Part shown: positions 34,080 to 43,072 of the stretch, piece after piece
Layout of the letters: each line of letters opens with the position of its first letter
How positions within the stretch are numbered: the stretch's first letter is position 1
From: WHSW01 sp963769945
GTDB taxonomy: Bacteria > Actinomycetota > Thermoleophilia > Solirubrobacterales > 70-9
NCBI GenBank assembly: GCA_963769945.1
Contig: CAVYOA010000019.1
Coordinates: forward strand, 1 to 50,098
Direction of reading: 5' to 3'
Length of the DNA stretch: 50,098 nt
Notes under the pieces: generated by a model
Seen by the model: the letters and a program-made list of their open reading frames with translations, nothing else
Told to the model about the DNA's origin: nothing
Database searches by the model: none
Program-made: the position numbers and the translations under genes

Positions 34080-34376
34080 GACCCAGGCGTCGATCTCGTC
34101 GCGGCGAAACCGCAAGCCGCGGGGATCGTCGCGCGGCGCGCGGGGCAAGACGAAGAACGGGATCGAGTCGTTGGCTACGAGCGTCAGGACCTCGTCGGGT
34201 GGCAGCTCGAGCAGTGTCGCAACCTGATCGAGACTGAGCCAGTCGTCGCCGGCGGGATCGACGACGACGCGCCGGATATCGCGGTTCGGCCTGCTCACCG
34301 AGCGGGCAAAGGTCATGACTACGAGCGCGAACATGACGCAGCTGATCAGTACCAGGGTCAATCGCGCGATGTCCAT
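34071..34376 (-). CDS. Small membrane-anchored protein with an excisionase-like HTH domain
   Basis: 101 aa. One N-terminal membrane segment (LTLVLISCVMFALVVMTFA, ~6-25), then a cytoplasmic helix-turn-helix_17-like domain (~45-100: WLSLDQVATLLELPPDEVLT and RFRRDEIDAWV). This pairing of membrane anchor with a MerR/excisionase-type fold is uncommon. The domain normally binds DNA; here it might work at the membrane or be a protein-interaction module. A TAAGCT box 6 nt before the ATG suggests leaderless expression. It follows the patatin gene on the same strand without overlap. Confidence 0.65.
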   Translation of the reverse strand: MDIARLTLVLISCVMFALVVMTFARSVSRPNRDIRRVVVDPAGDDWLSLDQVATLLELPPDEVLTLVANDSIPFFVLPRAPRDDPRGLRFRRDEIDAWVIG

Positions 34377-34382
34377 GTCGTC

Positions 34383-34388
34383 AGCTTA
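34383..34388 (-). promoter_or_regulatory. -10 box of the HTH membrane protein (leaderless)
   Basis: TAAGCT on the minus strand, 6 nt upstream of the ATG at 34376 and just downstream of the patatin stop. Confidence 0.35.
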
Positions 34389-34396
34389 GGCGGCGG

Positions 34397-35377
34397 CTAT
34401 TCCGCCTCATCGAGCAGCTTGCACATGCGCTCGAAGATCTCGGCCTCGGGTCGCTCCGACAGCATCCGCGTCGCCTGAAGCTTGAGCGCACGCAGGTTCT
34501 CGGCGCTGGCGTCGTCCATGTTGTCGCTGGCGAGATCGAGCTTGGGCTGGAAGCGGAAGTAAAGGCCCTCATCGAGGAGCTGCGTGAGTTGGTAGTCGAC
34601 CGTGTCGCTCATGCCGTCGAACATCACGTTGAGCAGCGGCGTGTGCGGCCAGATCCACTCCCGCAGACCCCAGCCTTCGACGTCGTCGTGGGCGAGGCTG
34701 CGGGTGAGCTCGCCGGTCCCTAGCGAGACCATCATCACCTCCCGATCGGGGTGGTGGCGCCGTGCCTCGGCGTAGGCGCACATTGCCGGGTTGCTGGCAT
34801 AGACGCCGCCATCGATGAGCGAGAACCATTCCACCGTGTCATCGGTCTCGAGCCTGAGCGGCTCGAAGTAGGTCGGCGCGGCCGAGGTTGCGTAGGCGAC
34901 ATCGGAGATCGCGAAGTCGTGCGCGGCATCCTCGCGCGCCCTGCGGCGCTTGAAGAAGAATGGGAATCGCTGCTCGGTCTCGTACGCGGCGATCAGCAGA
35001 TCGGTGAGCGCATCCTTGAGCCTGGCGTCGCCGAGATAGTGATCGAGCGCCGACTGCAGGTTGGCGCGCGGGTACTTCTCGTCCTCGATCCCAAAGGCCG
35101 ACTCGATCGCCTTGAATACCGAGCGGTCGAAGATCTTCGGGCCTTCGGTCTCATACAGCTCGATCAGCTGCTTCGCCGACCACATCGGCGTGCCGCCCTC
35201 GCCGGCTCGGGTCAGCGCCGTAGCGACGATGCCGCCGGTAGAGGTGCCGGCGATCAGGTCGAAGCAGGCTGCGATCGGCCGGCCGACCCGCTGCTCGATC
35301 CGTTCAAGGACGATCGCCGGGATCAGTCCTCTGATCCCGCCCCCGTCAATCGAGAGAATCCGAAGCGGCGGCGCCAT
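34397..35377 (-). CDS. Patatin-like phospholipase
   Basis: 326 aa. Catalytic dyad motifs are complete: oxyanion loop DGGGIRG (~11-17), nucleophile elbow GTSTGG (~44-49) and DGG (LIDGGVYASNP, ~190). The fold continues to the C-terminus with no membrane segment or signal peptide, so it is cytoplasmic. It hydrolyses acyl ester bonds of lipids. The family includes phage-defence effectors such as CapV, but there is no cyclic-nucleotide synthase nearby, so a housekeeping lipase is more likely. A TACCCT box precedes the ATG by 8 nt. Confidence 0.85.
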   Translation of the reverse strand: MAPPLRILSIDGGGIRGLIPAIVLERIEQRVGRPIAACFDLIAGTSTGGIVATALTRAGEGGTPMWSAKQLIELYETEGPKIFDRSVFKAIESAFGIEDEKYPRANLQSALDHYLGDARLKDALTDLLIAAYETEQRFPFFFKRRRAREDAAHDFAISDVAYATSAAPTYFEPLRLETDDTVEWFSLIDGGVYASNPAMCAYAEARRHHPDREVMMVSLGTGELTRSLAHDDVEGWGLREWIWPHTPLLNVMFDGMSDTVDYQLTQLLDEGLYFRFQPKLDLASDNMDDASAENLRALKLQATRMLSERPEAEIFERMCKLLDEAE

Positions 35378-35385
35378 TGCTGCTC

Positions 35386-35391
35386 AGGGTA
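35386..35391 (-). promoter_or_regulatory. -10 box of the patatin gene (leaderless)
   Basis: TACCCT on the minus strand, 8 nt before the ATG at 35377, between it and the crotonase stop at 35400. Confidence 0.35.
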
Positions 35392-35399
35392 AAGCCAGC

Positions 35400-36206
35400 T
35401 CAGCGCCCGCGCCACTCGGGCTTTCGCTTCTCGCCAAAGGCCTGGACGCCCTCGCGAAAGTCCTCCGAGGCAAAGCACGCGCGCCGCAGCTCGATCAGCT
35501 CTTGCTCCTGCTCATCGGTCAGGCGCGCAAACCTAGCCAGCATCTCGATCGCATGCTTGTTGCCGGTCATCGACAGCGGCGCGTTGGCGGCGATGTCGCT
35601 CGCCAAGGCGAGGGCCGTGGCCTCGAGCACCTCGTCGGCGACGACCTCGTTGACGAGGCCGATGCGCTCGGCGCGCCCCGCGTCGAGGTTGCGACCGGTG
35701 AGAAAGAGCTCGCGGGTGAAGGCGATGCCGATGACGTCGATGAAGCGCTCGAGTCCGGTGTGGCCGTAGACCAGCCCGAGCTTCGCCGGTGGCATCCCGA
35801 GCTTGGCGCCGGCGGCGCAGACGCGCATGTCGCAGCGCACGGCGAGCTCGAGCCCACCGCCGAGCGCATGGCCGTTGAGCGCCGCGACGACGGGGTAGGG
35901 GTGGGCGCTGACTGCGTCCATCGCCGCGGTGAACGGGTGGGCGACGAGGGCCTCGGCGTCGGTCTCGAAGCTGTCGGCCGGGATCGCGCCGATGTCATAG
36001 CCGGCGGAGAAGGCGCGCCCGGTGCCGGTGATGACGACGCAGCGGGTTTCGATCCCCTCGGCCAAGGTCGGCAACGTCGCCGCGATCGCGTCGAGGACCT
36101 CGTGGTCGAGCGGGTTTCGCTTCTCGGGGTTGTTGAGCCTCAGCCGCGCAACTGCGTCTGCGGGGCGGTCGAGGACGAGCTTGCCTGAAGCGAGATCGTT
36201 GTTCAT
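35400..36206 (-). CDS. Crotonase-fold enzyme lacking the hydratase glutamates
   Basis: 268 aa from the ATG at 36206. Oxyanion-hole motifs FSAGYDIG and GHALGGGLELAVRCDMR are present. At the position of the first hydratase glutamate the sequence reads MPPAKLGLVYGHTGL, with Ala in place of Glu and a Tyr two residues after Leu. That is closer to methylmalonyl-CoA decarboxylase-like crotonases (LGVPY) than to enoyl-CoA hydratases. It likely acts on an acyl-CoA, perhaps a decarboxylation or isomerisation, rather than hydration; this is inference from the motif. It follows a biotin-carrier gene by 58 nt on the same strand, which fits a carboxylated acyl-CoA substrate. Confidence 0.75.
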   Translation of the reverse strand: MNNDLASGKLVLDRPADAVARLRLNNPEKRNPLDHEVLDAIAATLPTLAEGIETRCVVITGTGRAFSAGYDIGAIPADSFETDAEALVAHPFTAAMDAVSAHPYPVVAALNGHALGGGLELAVRCDMRVCAAGAKLGMPPAKLGLVYGHTGLERFIDVIGIAFTRELFLTGRNLDAGRAERIGLVNEVVADEVLEATALALASDIAANAPLSMTGNKHAIEMLARFARLTDEQEQELIELRRACFASEDFREGVQAFGEKRKPEWRGR

Positions 36207-36264
36207 AGCGAGCACAGCCTTGACGGCAGCGGAGGCGATGCGGGGCAGCCGTCAGGCATTCACT

Positions 36265-36480
36265 TCACTCGAGAACGACCAGAACGTCGCCTTCCTGCAC
36301 CGACTGGCCTTCCTCGCAATTGATCTTGGCGACTTTGCCGTCGTCTTCGACCTCGACCGGCATCTCCATCTTCATCGACTCGAGGATGACGACTGTGTCG
36401 CCGTCGGAGACCTCGTCGCCGACTTCGACCTCGATCTTCCACACGGTTCCGGTGATGTGTGCCTCCACGTCGATGCTCAT
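36265..36480 (-). CDS. Stand-alone biotin/lipoyl carrier protein (71 aa)
   Basis: 71 aa from ATG 36480, with GAGGAG about 12 nt upstream. It consists of only a biotinyl domain, with the modification lysine in ESMKMEMPVEV (~33-43), the classic MKM motif of biotin carriers. Such small carriers serve acyl-CoA carboxylases or biotin-dependent decarboxylases whose other subunits are encoded apart; none is in the window. Upstream of the crotonase-fold gene and divergent from glpK by 66 bp. The biotin operon elsewhere in the window would supply the cofactor. Confidence 0.88.
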   Translation of the reverse strand: MSIDVEAHITGTVWKIEVEVGDEVSDGDTVVILESMKMEMPVEVEDDGKVAKINCEEGQSVQEGDVLVVLE

Positions 36481-36534
36481 CAGGCTCTCGGGCTCCTCGG
36501 TCGCTTGGCGCGGGACAGTATCTCGAACGGCGGC

Positions 36535-36540
36535 TAGGCT
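36535..36540 (+). promoter_or_regulatory. -10 box of glpK (leaderless)
   Basis: TAGGCT ends 6 nt before the glpK ATG at 36547, with no ribosome binding site in between. Confidence 0.45.
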
Positions 36541-36546
36541 CGCGCG

Positions 36547-38016
36547 ATGATCCTCGCGATCGACCAGGGCACCACCGGCACGACCTGCATCGTCTTCGAC
36601 TCGCACGGCAAGGTCCGCGGACGCGCATACAGCGAGTTCGAACAGCACTTCCCGCGCCCGGGCTGGGTCGAGCACGATGCGGCTGAGATCTGGAACGTGA
36701 CCAAGCGGGTCGCGTCGCACGCGCTCGCCGACGCCAAGGTCGACGGCCCCGCGCTCGATGCGATCGGAATCACCAATCAGCGTGAGACCGTCGTCGCCTG
36801 GGATCCCGCGAGCGGCGAGCCGGTCCACAACGCGCTGGTCTGGCAGGACCGCCGCACCGCCAGGCGCTGTGATGAGCTGCGCGAGGCCGGTCACGAGGAG
36901 CTCGTGCGCGAGCGCACCGGGCTCGTCCTCGACCCCTACTTCTCGGGCACGAAGATCGAATGGTTGATGCAAAACGTCGATGCCGCCCGCGACGCCTGCT
37001 TCGGCACGATCGACTCCTGGCTGGTGTTCAAGCTCACCGGTCGCCACGCCACCGATGTCACCAACGCCTCACGGACGATGCTGTTCGACATCGACAAGCG
37101 GCGCTGGGATGGGGAGCTGTGCGAGCTGCTCGGGGTCGACGCTGAACGCCTGCCCGAGGTGCTGCCCTCGGCCGGCCTCTTCGGCACCACCTCGGAGTTC
37201 GGCGGGGAGGTCCCGGTCGCGGGCATCGCCGGCGACCAGCAGGCCGCGCTGTTCGGCCAGGCCTGCCAGCGGCCCGCGATGGCGAAGAACACCTACGGAA
37301 CCGGGAGCTTCGTCCTGCTCAACGCCGGCGCTGAGATGCCGCCGCCGAGCGAAGGGCTGCTGACGACGATCGCCTGGGGGATCGGCGACGAAACCACCTA
37401 TGCGCTCGAGGCGGCGGTGTTCGTCACCGGTGCGGCGGTGCAGTGGCTGCGCGACGGTCTCGGCGTCGTCGCCGAGGCCGCTGAGACCGAGCACATGGCC
37501 GCCTCGCTTGGGTCAAACGACGACGTCTACTTCGTCCCGGCTCTGACCGGGCTTGGCTCGCCTTACTGGGATCCGTATGCGCGCGGCACGATCGTCGGCC
37601 TCACCCGCGGCACGACCCGCGCGCACCTGGCGCGCGCCGCACTCGAGGGGATCGCCTATCAGACCGCGGATGCGGTGGCAGCTCAGGAGCGCGTCGCCGA
37701 GGCCGCCCTGAGCGAGCTTCGCGCCGATGGCGGCGCCGTCGCCAACCGCTGGCTGATGCAGTTTCAAGCCGATGTCCTCGACGCTCCCGTGATCGTCCCC
37801 GAGATCACCGAGACGACCGCGCTCGGCGCCGCCTATCTCGCGGGAATCGGAGCCGGGATGTGGAGCGCCGACGAGGTCGCCGAGATGTGGAGCGAGGCCG
37901 CGCGGTACGAGCCGTCGATGGCCGCCGGCGAGCGCGAGCATCTGCTCGGGCGCTGGCGCGAGGCGGTCAAGCGCGCGCGCGGCTGGGCCGAGAGCGAAGC
38001 TTCGGAGCCCGACTAG
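36547..38016 (+). CDS. glpK: Glycerol kinase
   Basis: 489 aa, in frame. FGGY-family motifs: N-terminal DQGTTGTTCIVFD, ITNQRET, WQDRRTA, AGDQQAALFGQ (~230) and AKNTYGTGSFVLLN. These match glycerol kinase rather than other sugar kinases. It makes glycerol-3-phosphate from glycerol and ATP, feeding phospholipid synthesis or glycolysis. No glycerol transporter or dehydrogenase is adjacent. Its promoter region is shared with the divergent biotin-carrier gene. Confidence 0.95.
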   Translation: MILAIDQGTTGTTCIVFDSHGKVRGRAYSEFEQHFPRPGWVEHDAAEIWNVTKRVASHALADAKVDGPALDAIGITNQRETVVAWDPASGEPVHNALVWQDRRTARRCDELREAGHEELVRERTGLVLDPYFSGTKIEWLMQNVDAARDACFGTIDSWLVFKLTGRHATDVTNASRTMLFDIDKRRWDGELCELLGVDAERLPEVLPSAGLFGTTSEFGGEVPVAGIAGDQQAALFGQACQRPAMAKNTYGTGSFVLLNAGAEMPPPSEGLLTTIAWGIGDETTYALEAAVFVTGAAVQWLRDGLGVVAEAAETEHMAASLGSNDDVYFVPALTGLGSPYWDPYARGTIVGLTRGTTRAHLARAALEGIAYQTADAVAAQERVAEAALSELRADGGAVANRWLMQFQADVLDAPVIVPEITETTALGAAYLAGIGAGMWSADEVAEMWSEAARYEPSMAAGEREHLLGRWREAVKRARGWAESEASEPD

Positions 38017-38022
38017 AGCGGC

Positions 38023-38928
38023 CTAGAAGTAGCGCTCGTCGAGCGTTGCCCAGTGCTCGGGGTCGTGACCGGGCAGGATCACGGCGTCCGGGTAGGTGCG
38101 AGCGAACTGCTGCAGCTCGCGCAGCGAGCGGCGCCAGTTGTGTCGGTCGACAGGGCGCGGCGGTTCGGGCGCGCCGGAGAGCTGGCCGATCGTGTAGATC
38201 GCGTCACCGGCGATCACCAGATCGCGGTCGGCGAGACGGCAGATCACCGACTGATGGCCGGCGCTGTGGCCCGGGGTCGAGGCGAGGCGGACGCTGCCAT
38301 CGCCGAAGAGGTCGAAGGTGCGCCCGAAGCTGGCGTATGAGCGGATCGAATCGATGTCGTAGCTGAGCGTGCGGTAATCGAAGGCGTAGTCGTAATGCTG
38401 GGGCCGATAGCCGCGCAGCAACGGCTGGCCGTCGTTGATCGCCGCTTCCCACTCCGCCTCGGCGATGACGAAGGTCGCGCCCGAGAACTCCGACATGCCC
38501 GAGGTGTGGTCGAGATGCAGGTGGGTCATGACCACCAGCGGCATCGACTTCGGGTCGATTCCGCGCTCGCGCAGCTGGCTCGGTAGGTCTTTGGCGGTCT
38601 CCACCTTCGGGTTGGCGAATCGAGTCGCGAGCCGGCCGAAGTTCTCGACGGGCGCTGTCGCCACAGAAGCGTGAAGGCCGGTGTCGACCAAGAAGGCTCC
38701 GGCGGATGGATGGCGGATCAAGTACGCGGGCACGGGAATCTCGAGCCAGCGTGAGCGTGGGGTGCCGAAGCCGAGCATGCGCAGCGTCGTCAGCCGCGAC
38801 GCTCGTTCGAGCCCGGCCCGCGGATACTGCACCGTTCCGGTGAGGATCGGCTCGACCGAGACGGTCGCGCCCTCGCGCCCTCCCGCAAGTGGCCCACTAA
38901 GCGGATTCGTGTCCGCGCGAACCTTCAT
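38023..38928 (-). CDS. Metallo-beta-lactamase-fold hydrolase (AHL lactonase-like)
   Basis: 301 aa from ATG 38928, selected because TACCCT lies 9 nt upstream; the frame stays open 15 codons further. Zinc ligands: THLHLDHTSGM (HxHxDH), STPGHSAGHQS, AGDAIYT and LPGHDPEHW. The layout (long N-terminal segment, lid with tyrosines between the first and second motifs) matches N-acyl-homoserine-lactonase family proteins. The physiological substrate may be another lactone or ester. Divergent from the SDR gene, 36 bp between starts. Confidence 0.83.
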   Translation of the reverse strand: MKVRADTNPLSGPLAGGREGATVSVEPILTGTVQYPRAGLERASRLTTLRMLGFGTPRSRWLEIPVPAYLIRHPSAGAFLVDTGLHASVATAPVENFGRLATRFANPKVETAKDLPSQLRERGIDPKSMPLVVMTHLHLDHTSGMSEFSGATFVIAEAEWEAAINDGQPLLRGYRPQHYDYAFDYRTLSYDIDSIRSYASFGRTFDLFGDGSVRLASTPGHSAGHQSVICRLADRDLVIAGDAIYTIGQLSGAPEPPRPVDRHNWRRSLRELQQFARTYPDAVILPGHDPEHWATLDERYF

Positions 38929-38937
38929 CGCTGGGCC

Positions 38938-38955
38938 AGGGTAGCCGTATAGAGT
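38938..38955. promoter_or_regulatory. Divergent -10 boxes for the lactonase and SDR genes
   Basis: TACCCT on the minus strand (38938-38943) is 9 nt from the lactonase ATG, and TAGAGT on the plus strand (38950-38955) is 9 nt from the SDR ATG at 38965. Confidence 0.4.
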
Positions 38956-38964
38956 CGCGCTCCG

Positions 38965-39821
38965 ATGACGCACTGAGCGCTCGCGAATCTTTGCGCCCGG
39001 GCTACTTGAGGGCCGGGTCTGTGTCGTCTCTGGCGCCGGTACCGGGCTCGGTAAGGCGACCGGCGCTCGAGCTCGTTCGGCTCGGGGCGACCGTGGTCGG
39101 ATGCGGGCGCCGCTCCGAGCCGCTGGCCGAGATGGTCGCCGAGGCAGAAACGCTCGCCGGCAGCGCCGAGTCCGAGGCGATGGACATCCGCGACGACGAG
39201 GCGGTCGACGAGTTCTTCGACGGCGTGCTCGAGCGCCACGGCCGCCTCGACGTGCTCGTCAACAACGCCGGCGGGCAGTTCCTGAGCCCAGCCGAGGCGA
39301 TCTCGCCGAAGGGCTTTCGCACCGTGATCGAGCTCAACGTCACGGGCACCTGGCTGATGACCCACGCCGCGGCGACGAAGGCGTTCATCCCGCAGCGAGG
39401 AGGGCAAGGTGATCAGCATCACGCTCTCGCCTCACAACGGGATGCCCGGGATGGTCCACTCGGGCGCGGCGCGGGCGGCCGTCGAGAACATGATGCGCAC
39501 GCTCTCGGTCGAGTGGGCGCGCTTCGGCATTCGCACCGTCGCCGTCGCGGCGGGCCAGTTCGACACCGAGACGCTGCGCACGAAGTACCCGAAGGAGGTG
39601 GTCGAGGCCGTACCCGGCACCGTGCCCGCTCGGGCGGCTCGGCACCGAGGAGGAGTGGGCGTGGCTCGTCGCCTACCTCGCCTCGCCGGCCGGCGACTTC
39701 TTCTCCGGCACGACGATCACGATGGACGGCGCCCGCGACAACTGGTTCGGAGCCTGGCCGCCGGGGCACCTACGGCGACTCGGGCGAGCCACCGGCGGAG
39801 GAGCGCAGGCCGAAGGGCTGA
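38965..39821 (+). CDS. Short-chain dehydrogenase/reductase (several frame shifts)
   Basis: The ATG at 38965 lies 9 nt after a TAGAGT box. Assembled across frames it reads RVCVVSGAGTGLGKAT (nucleotide-binding motif, 39015-39060), then LELVRLGATVVGCGRRSEPL, LDVLVNNAGGQFLSPAEAIS, VISITLSPHNGMPGMVHSGA and YLASPAGDFFSGTTITMDGA. The end PAEERRPKG stops at 39821. Shifts are seen near 39000, 39060, 39400, 39632 and 39765. The catalytic Tyr usually expected in YxxxK is not evident (MVHSGAARAAVENM), a feature seen in 2,4-dienoyl-CoA reductase-like SDRs, where this position varies. It is likely an NADPH-dependent enoyl-CoA or dienoyl-CoA reductase; substrate inferred. Confidence 0.72.
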
Positions 39822-39935
39822 GCGGCGGTTTCGGGCGCGTTCCATCGGGTGAACCGGCGCATCCAGATGCGTCGATCCGCGTCTAGTTTTGGCGTTGAAC
39901 TGGCAGAGTGGGGATCTGGGCTAGGAGTCGATTTC
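39822..39935 (+). promoter_or_regulatory. Promoter-containing gap upstream of the carboxypeptidase
   Basis: No gene. A TAGTTT box (about 39884-39889) and a GGAG ribosome binding site (39923-39926) 9 nt before GTG 39936 suggest a transcript with a leader of about 40 nt. Confidence 0.35.
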
Positions 39936-42900
39936 GTGGCGGAACTGAGTACTCGCAAGCGTGTCATGGCGCGTGCGACGGCGGGCGGCTGTCGGCGGCC
40001 GTCGGAATCTCGCTGCTCGCGCTGACGGCTGTTCGCGACTGCGCCGCAAGGTCGGCAGCAGCGCTGTCGGCCGCGACCTTCAGCGGCGAGCTCACCGAGA
40101 TGGTGAGCATCTCCCGACGCCGTCGATCGCCGCTGCTTCGAACGCCCGCTCGGCGACGCCGCCGGCGCCGCCTCGATCGCCGTCGATCCCGGGCGTTGTC
40201 GAGCGCGACGACTTCGCGACCGGATCGAGCATCGCGGCTCGACGGCCCGGCGGGCGCGACTGGGACCTCGCGGTCTTCGACGAGGCCGGCGAGGTGGTCG
40301 CCGCCGCGACCTCGCGTGGCGCCCCGGAGGTCGCCTCCGGCTACGTGCTCGACGCCGGGGAGCTGACCGTCCAGGCATGCCGGATCTCCGGCGATGGCAG
40401 CGACGGCGCACGGTCTCGATCGCGGCGACGCCGGTTCGACGGCGACCGCGGTCTCAAGTCCTCGCTGGCGATCGTCGAGACGCCGCGCCGCAGCGACAAG
40501 CAGACGCTGAGCAGCTCGGCCTCGACCTCACCGAGCACGGCGGCGAGGACTACCTCGCCGTCGTCCTGCACGGCGCCGAGGACCGCGAGGCGCTCGAGCA
40601 AGGCCGGCCTCGAGTACGAGATCGAGGTCGCCGACCTCGACCAGCCAGAGCGCGCACCAGCGCGCCGCGGAGACCGAGTACGCCGCCGAGACGCAGCGCA
40701 GCTCGCTGCCGAGCGGCCGCGACACCTACCGCCGGCTCTTCGACTACACGCAGGAGATGAAGGACCTGGCCGAGGACAACCCCGACCTGGTGCGCCCGAT
40801 CACGCTCAAGCACAAGACCTACGAGGGCGGCACGTCGAGGGGATCGAGATCACGACCAACGCCGACAACCTCCGCGACGGCAAGCCGGTGTTCCTGCAGA
40901 TGGGCGTCCACCACGCGCGCGAGTGGCCGTCCGGCGAGCACGCGATGGAGTGGGCCTACGAGCTGATCAAGGGCTACAAGGCCGGCAACCAGCGGATCAC
41001 GCGGCTGGTCGAGCAGCGTGCGCACGATCGTCATCCCGATCGTCAACCCCGACGGCTTCAACGCCTCCCGCGAGGCCGGCGAGCAGCAGGGCTCGCGGCA
41101 ACGGCGAGGACGGCACCTTCTACGACGCGTCGCCGACCTCGCCGAACGAGTACCGGCGCAAGAACTGCCGCCTCGTCGACGAGAGCCAGACGGGCAACTG
41201 CGCACAGCCCGCCTTCGGCGTCGCCTCGATCGGCGTCGACCCGAACCGCAACTACGGCGGCTTCTGGGGCGGCGCCGGCGCCAGCGACGTCGCCGACCGA
41301 GCGAGGACTACCGCGGCCCGGGCCCGTTCTCCGAGCCCGAGACGAAGAACATCCGCGACCTCGTCTCCGCGCCGCCAGGTGACGATGCTGATCACCAACC
41401 ACACCTTCTCCAACCTCGTGCTCCGCCCGCCGGGCCTGGCGAGCGACCCGCGCCGGTCGACGAGCCGATCTACAAGGCGCTCGGCGACGCGATGGCGGCC
41501 GAGAACGGCTACGTCAGCCAGCACGGGCTACGAGCTCTACGACACCAGCGGCGGGACCGAGGACTGGAGCTACTACGCGACCGGCGGCCTCGGCTTCACC
41601 TTCGAGATCTACTGCAACCACATCCCCGACCCGATCGACGACGCGCTGCAGCGGCAACTTCCACCCGACCTACCCGAAGATGGTCGCCGAGTACGAGGGC
41701 ACGCGCCGGCTCCGACGCGCCGCCGGGCGGCGGCGGCAACCGCGAGGCCTACTTCCTCGCCCTCGAGGCGGCGCTCGACGCCGCAGCAAGCACTCGGTGC
41801 TCGAGGGCGAGGCGCCCCCCGGCGCGGTCCTGACGCTGGAGAAGAGCTTCATGACGCCGACCCGCAACGAGGCGCAGCCGCGAGTCCGAGGACCACCTCG
41901 AGAGCGAGCTCAAGGTGCCCGACTCGGGCAACTACGACTGGCACATCAACCCCTCGACCCGGCCGCTCGTGGCCCAGACGCGCGGCCGGCCAGGCGCAGG
42001 GACCGCCGAGCGACCCGCTCGCCGTCCGCCGACCGGCACGACACGCCACGACCCCGTCCCGGGCTGCCTCGAGCTTCGACACCGACCGACCCGACCTGCT
42101 GGAACGACCACGCCTTCACGATTCCCGACGGCGCCGGCGTCGACAACGAATCGGCCACGGTCGCGATCGAGTGGACCAACCCGGCCAACGACTGGGACCT
42201 CAAGGTCTTCCGCGACACCGACGGCGACGGCACGTCGCGACACCAACGGCCGGACGCCGACGAGCGGACGCGGCCGAGTCGGCCAGTCGGCAACTCCCGC
42301 CCGGCACCAACGAGTCGACAACCTTCGTCGCGCCCGAGACCGGCGACGGCCGGCTCGAGCCCGGCAACTACGTCGCCCGGGTGATCAACTACGCGACCGT
42401 CACGCCCGATCCCTACACGCTCGAGGTCACCTTCGAGGGGCCGGAGGAGTTCGTTCCGCCGAAGACCGAGACCTGGAAGCTCACCTGCAGCGTCGGCGGC
42501 CAGGTCGTCGGCAGCCAGGACCTGCTGATCGCGAGGGGTGAGACCAAGCAGCTGAATCCATGTCCGGCTAGCACCGGCCGGCTGCCGGCGGTGTGGCGGC
42601 GGCAGCGGCGCCCTACGGCCAGAACAACGGTCCCTGCTCGAACGCGATCGTCGGCACCAAGGGCAACGACAAGCTCAGCGGCACGCCGGGCTCCGATCGC
42701 CTCTCCGGCAAGGGCGGACGCGACAAGATCGCCGGCCGCGGTGGCAACGACTGCGTTCGCGGCGGCGCCTCGAAGGACAAGCTGCGCGGCAACGCCGGCA
42801 ACGACGAGCTCAAGGGTGGCCGAGGCAAGGACCGTGTCAACGCGCGGCGCAGGGCGCGACGTCGTCCGCGTCTACCCGCGGCGGCCGCGACCGCGTCAAC

Positions 42901-42981
42901 TGCGGCTCCGGGCGCGACAAGGTCTTCCTCAACAAGGGCAAGGACCGCGCCCGAGGCTGCGAGAAGGTAGTCAGCCGCTGA
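39936..42981 (+). CDS. Secreted M14 zinc carboxypeptidase with RTX-type tail (many frame shifts)
   Basis: Rebuilt across at least a dozen frame changes. The signal peptide (AVGISLLALTAV, ~40000) is followed by a beta-rich N-terminal domain (RDWDLAVFDEAGEVVAAATS). The M14 domain spans ~40700-41700: zinc motif GVHHAREWPSGEHAMEWAYE, IPIVNPDGFNASREAG, VDPNRNYGGFWGG, third ligand in LITNHTFSNLVLRPPG, catalytic Glu in GFTFEIYCNH. A further beta-sandwich (AIEWTNPANDWDLKVF, YVARVINYATVTPDPYTLEV) and hemolysin-type glycine repeats (GTKGNDKLSGTPGSDRLSGK and on, 42650-42900) complete it. The stop is at 42979-42981. It would cleave C-terminal residues of peptides outside the cell, with calcium folding the tail. 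Whether the gene is really broken or the sequence is faulty cannot be decided here. Confidence 0.75.
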
Positions 42982-42988
42982 CGGCTGA
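42971..42988 (+). terminator. Hairpin at the end of the carboxypeptidase gene
   Basis: TCAGCCG-CTGA-CGGCTGA, 7-bp perfect stem containing the stop codon region. Confidence 0.45.
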
Positions 42989-43017
42989 CCTTCTGCGCGC
43001 GCAATGCGCTGACCTGT

Positions 43018-43052
43018 GGAGATCCACGCCCGACAGTAGGGCTTGGATCTCC
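43018..43052. terminator. 9-bp inverted repeat between convergent genes
   Basis: GGAGATCCA (43018-43026) and TGGATCTCC (43044-43052), perfect, 17-nt loop, between the carboxypeptidase and the convergent acyl-CoA dehydrogenase. Probably a bidirectional terminator. Confidence 0.5.
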
Positions 43053-43072
43053 AAAGGTGGCACGGGCTCGCG

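Noticed and set aside
34397..35377. Patatin as a CBASS effector (CapV)
   Set aside because: No CD-NTase, HORMA or Cap genes nearby; neighbours are metabolic.
42640..42900. Short repeats suggesting a CRISPR or DNA tandem array
   Set aside because: They are codons of RTX glycine-rich protein repeats, not conserved DNA repeats with spacers. No CRISPR array, rRNA or tRNA was seen in the window.
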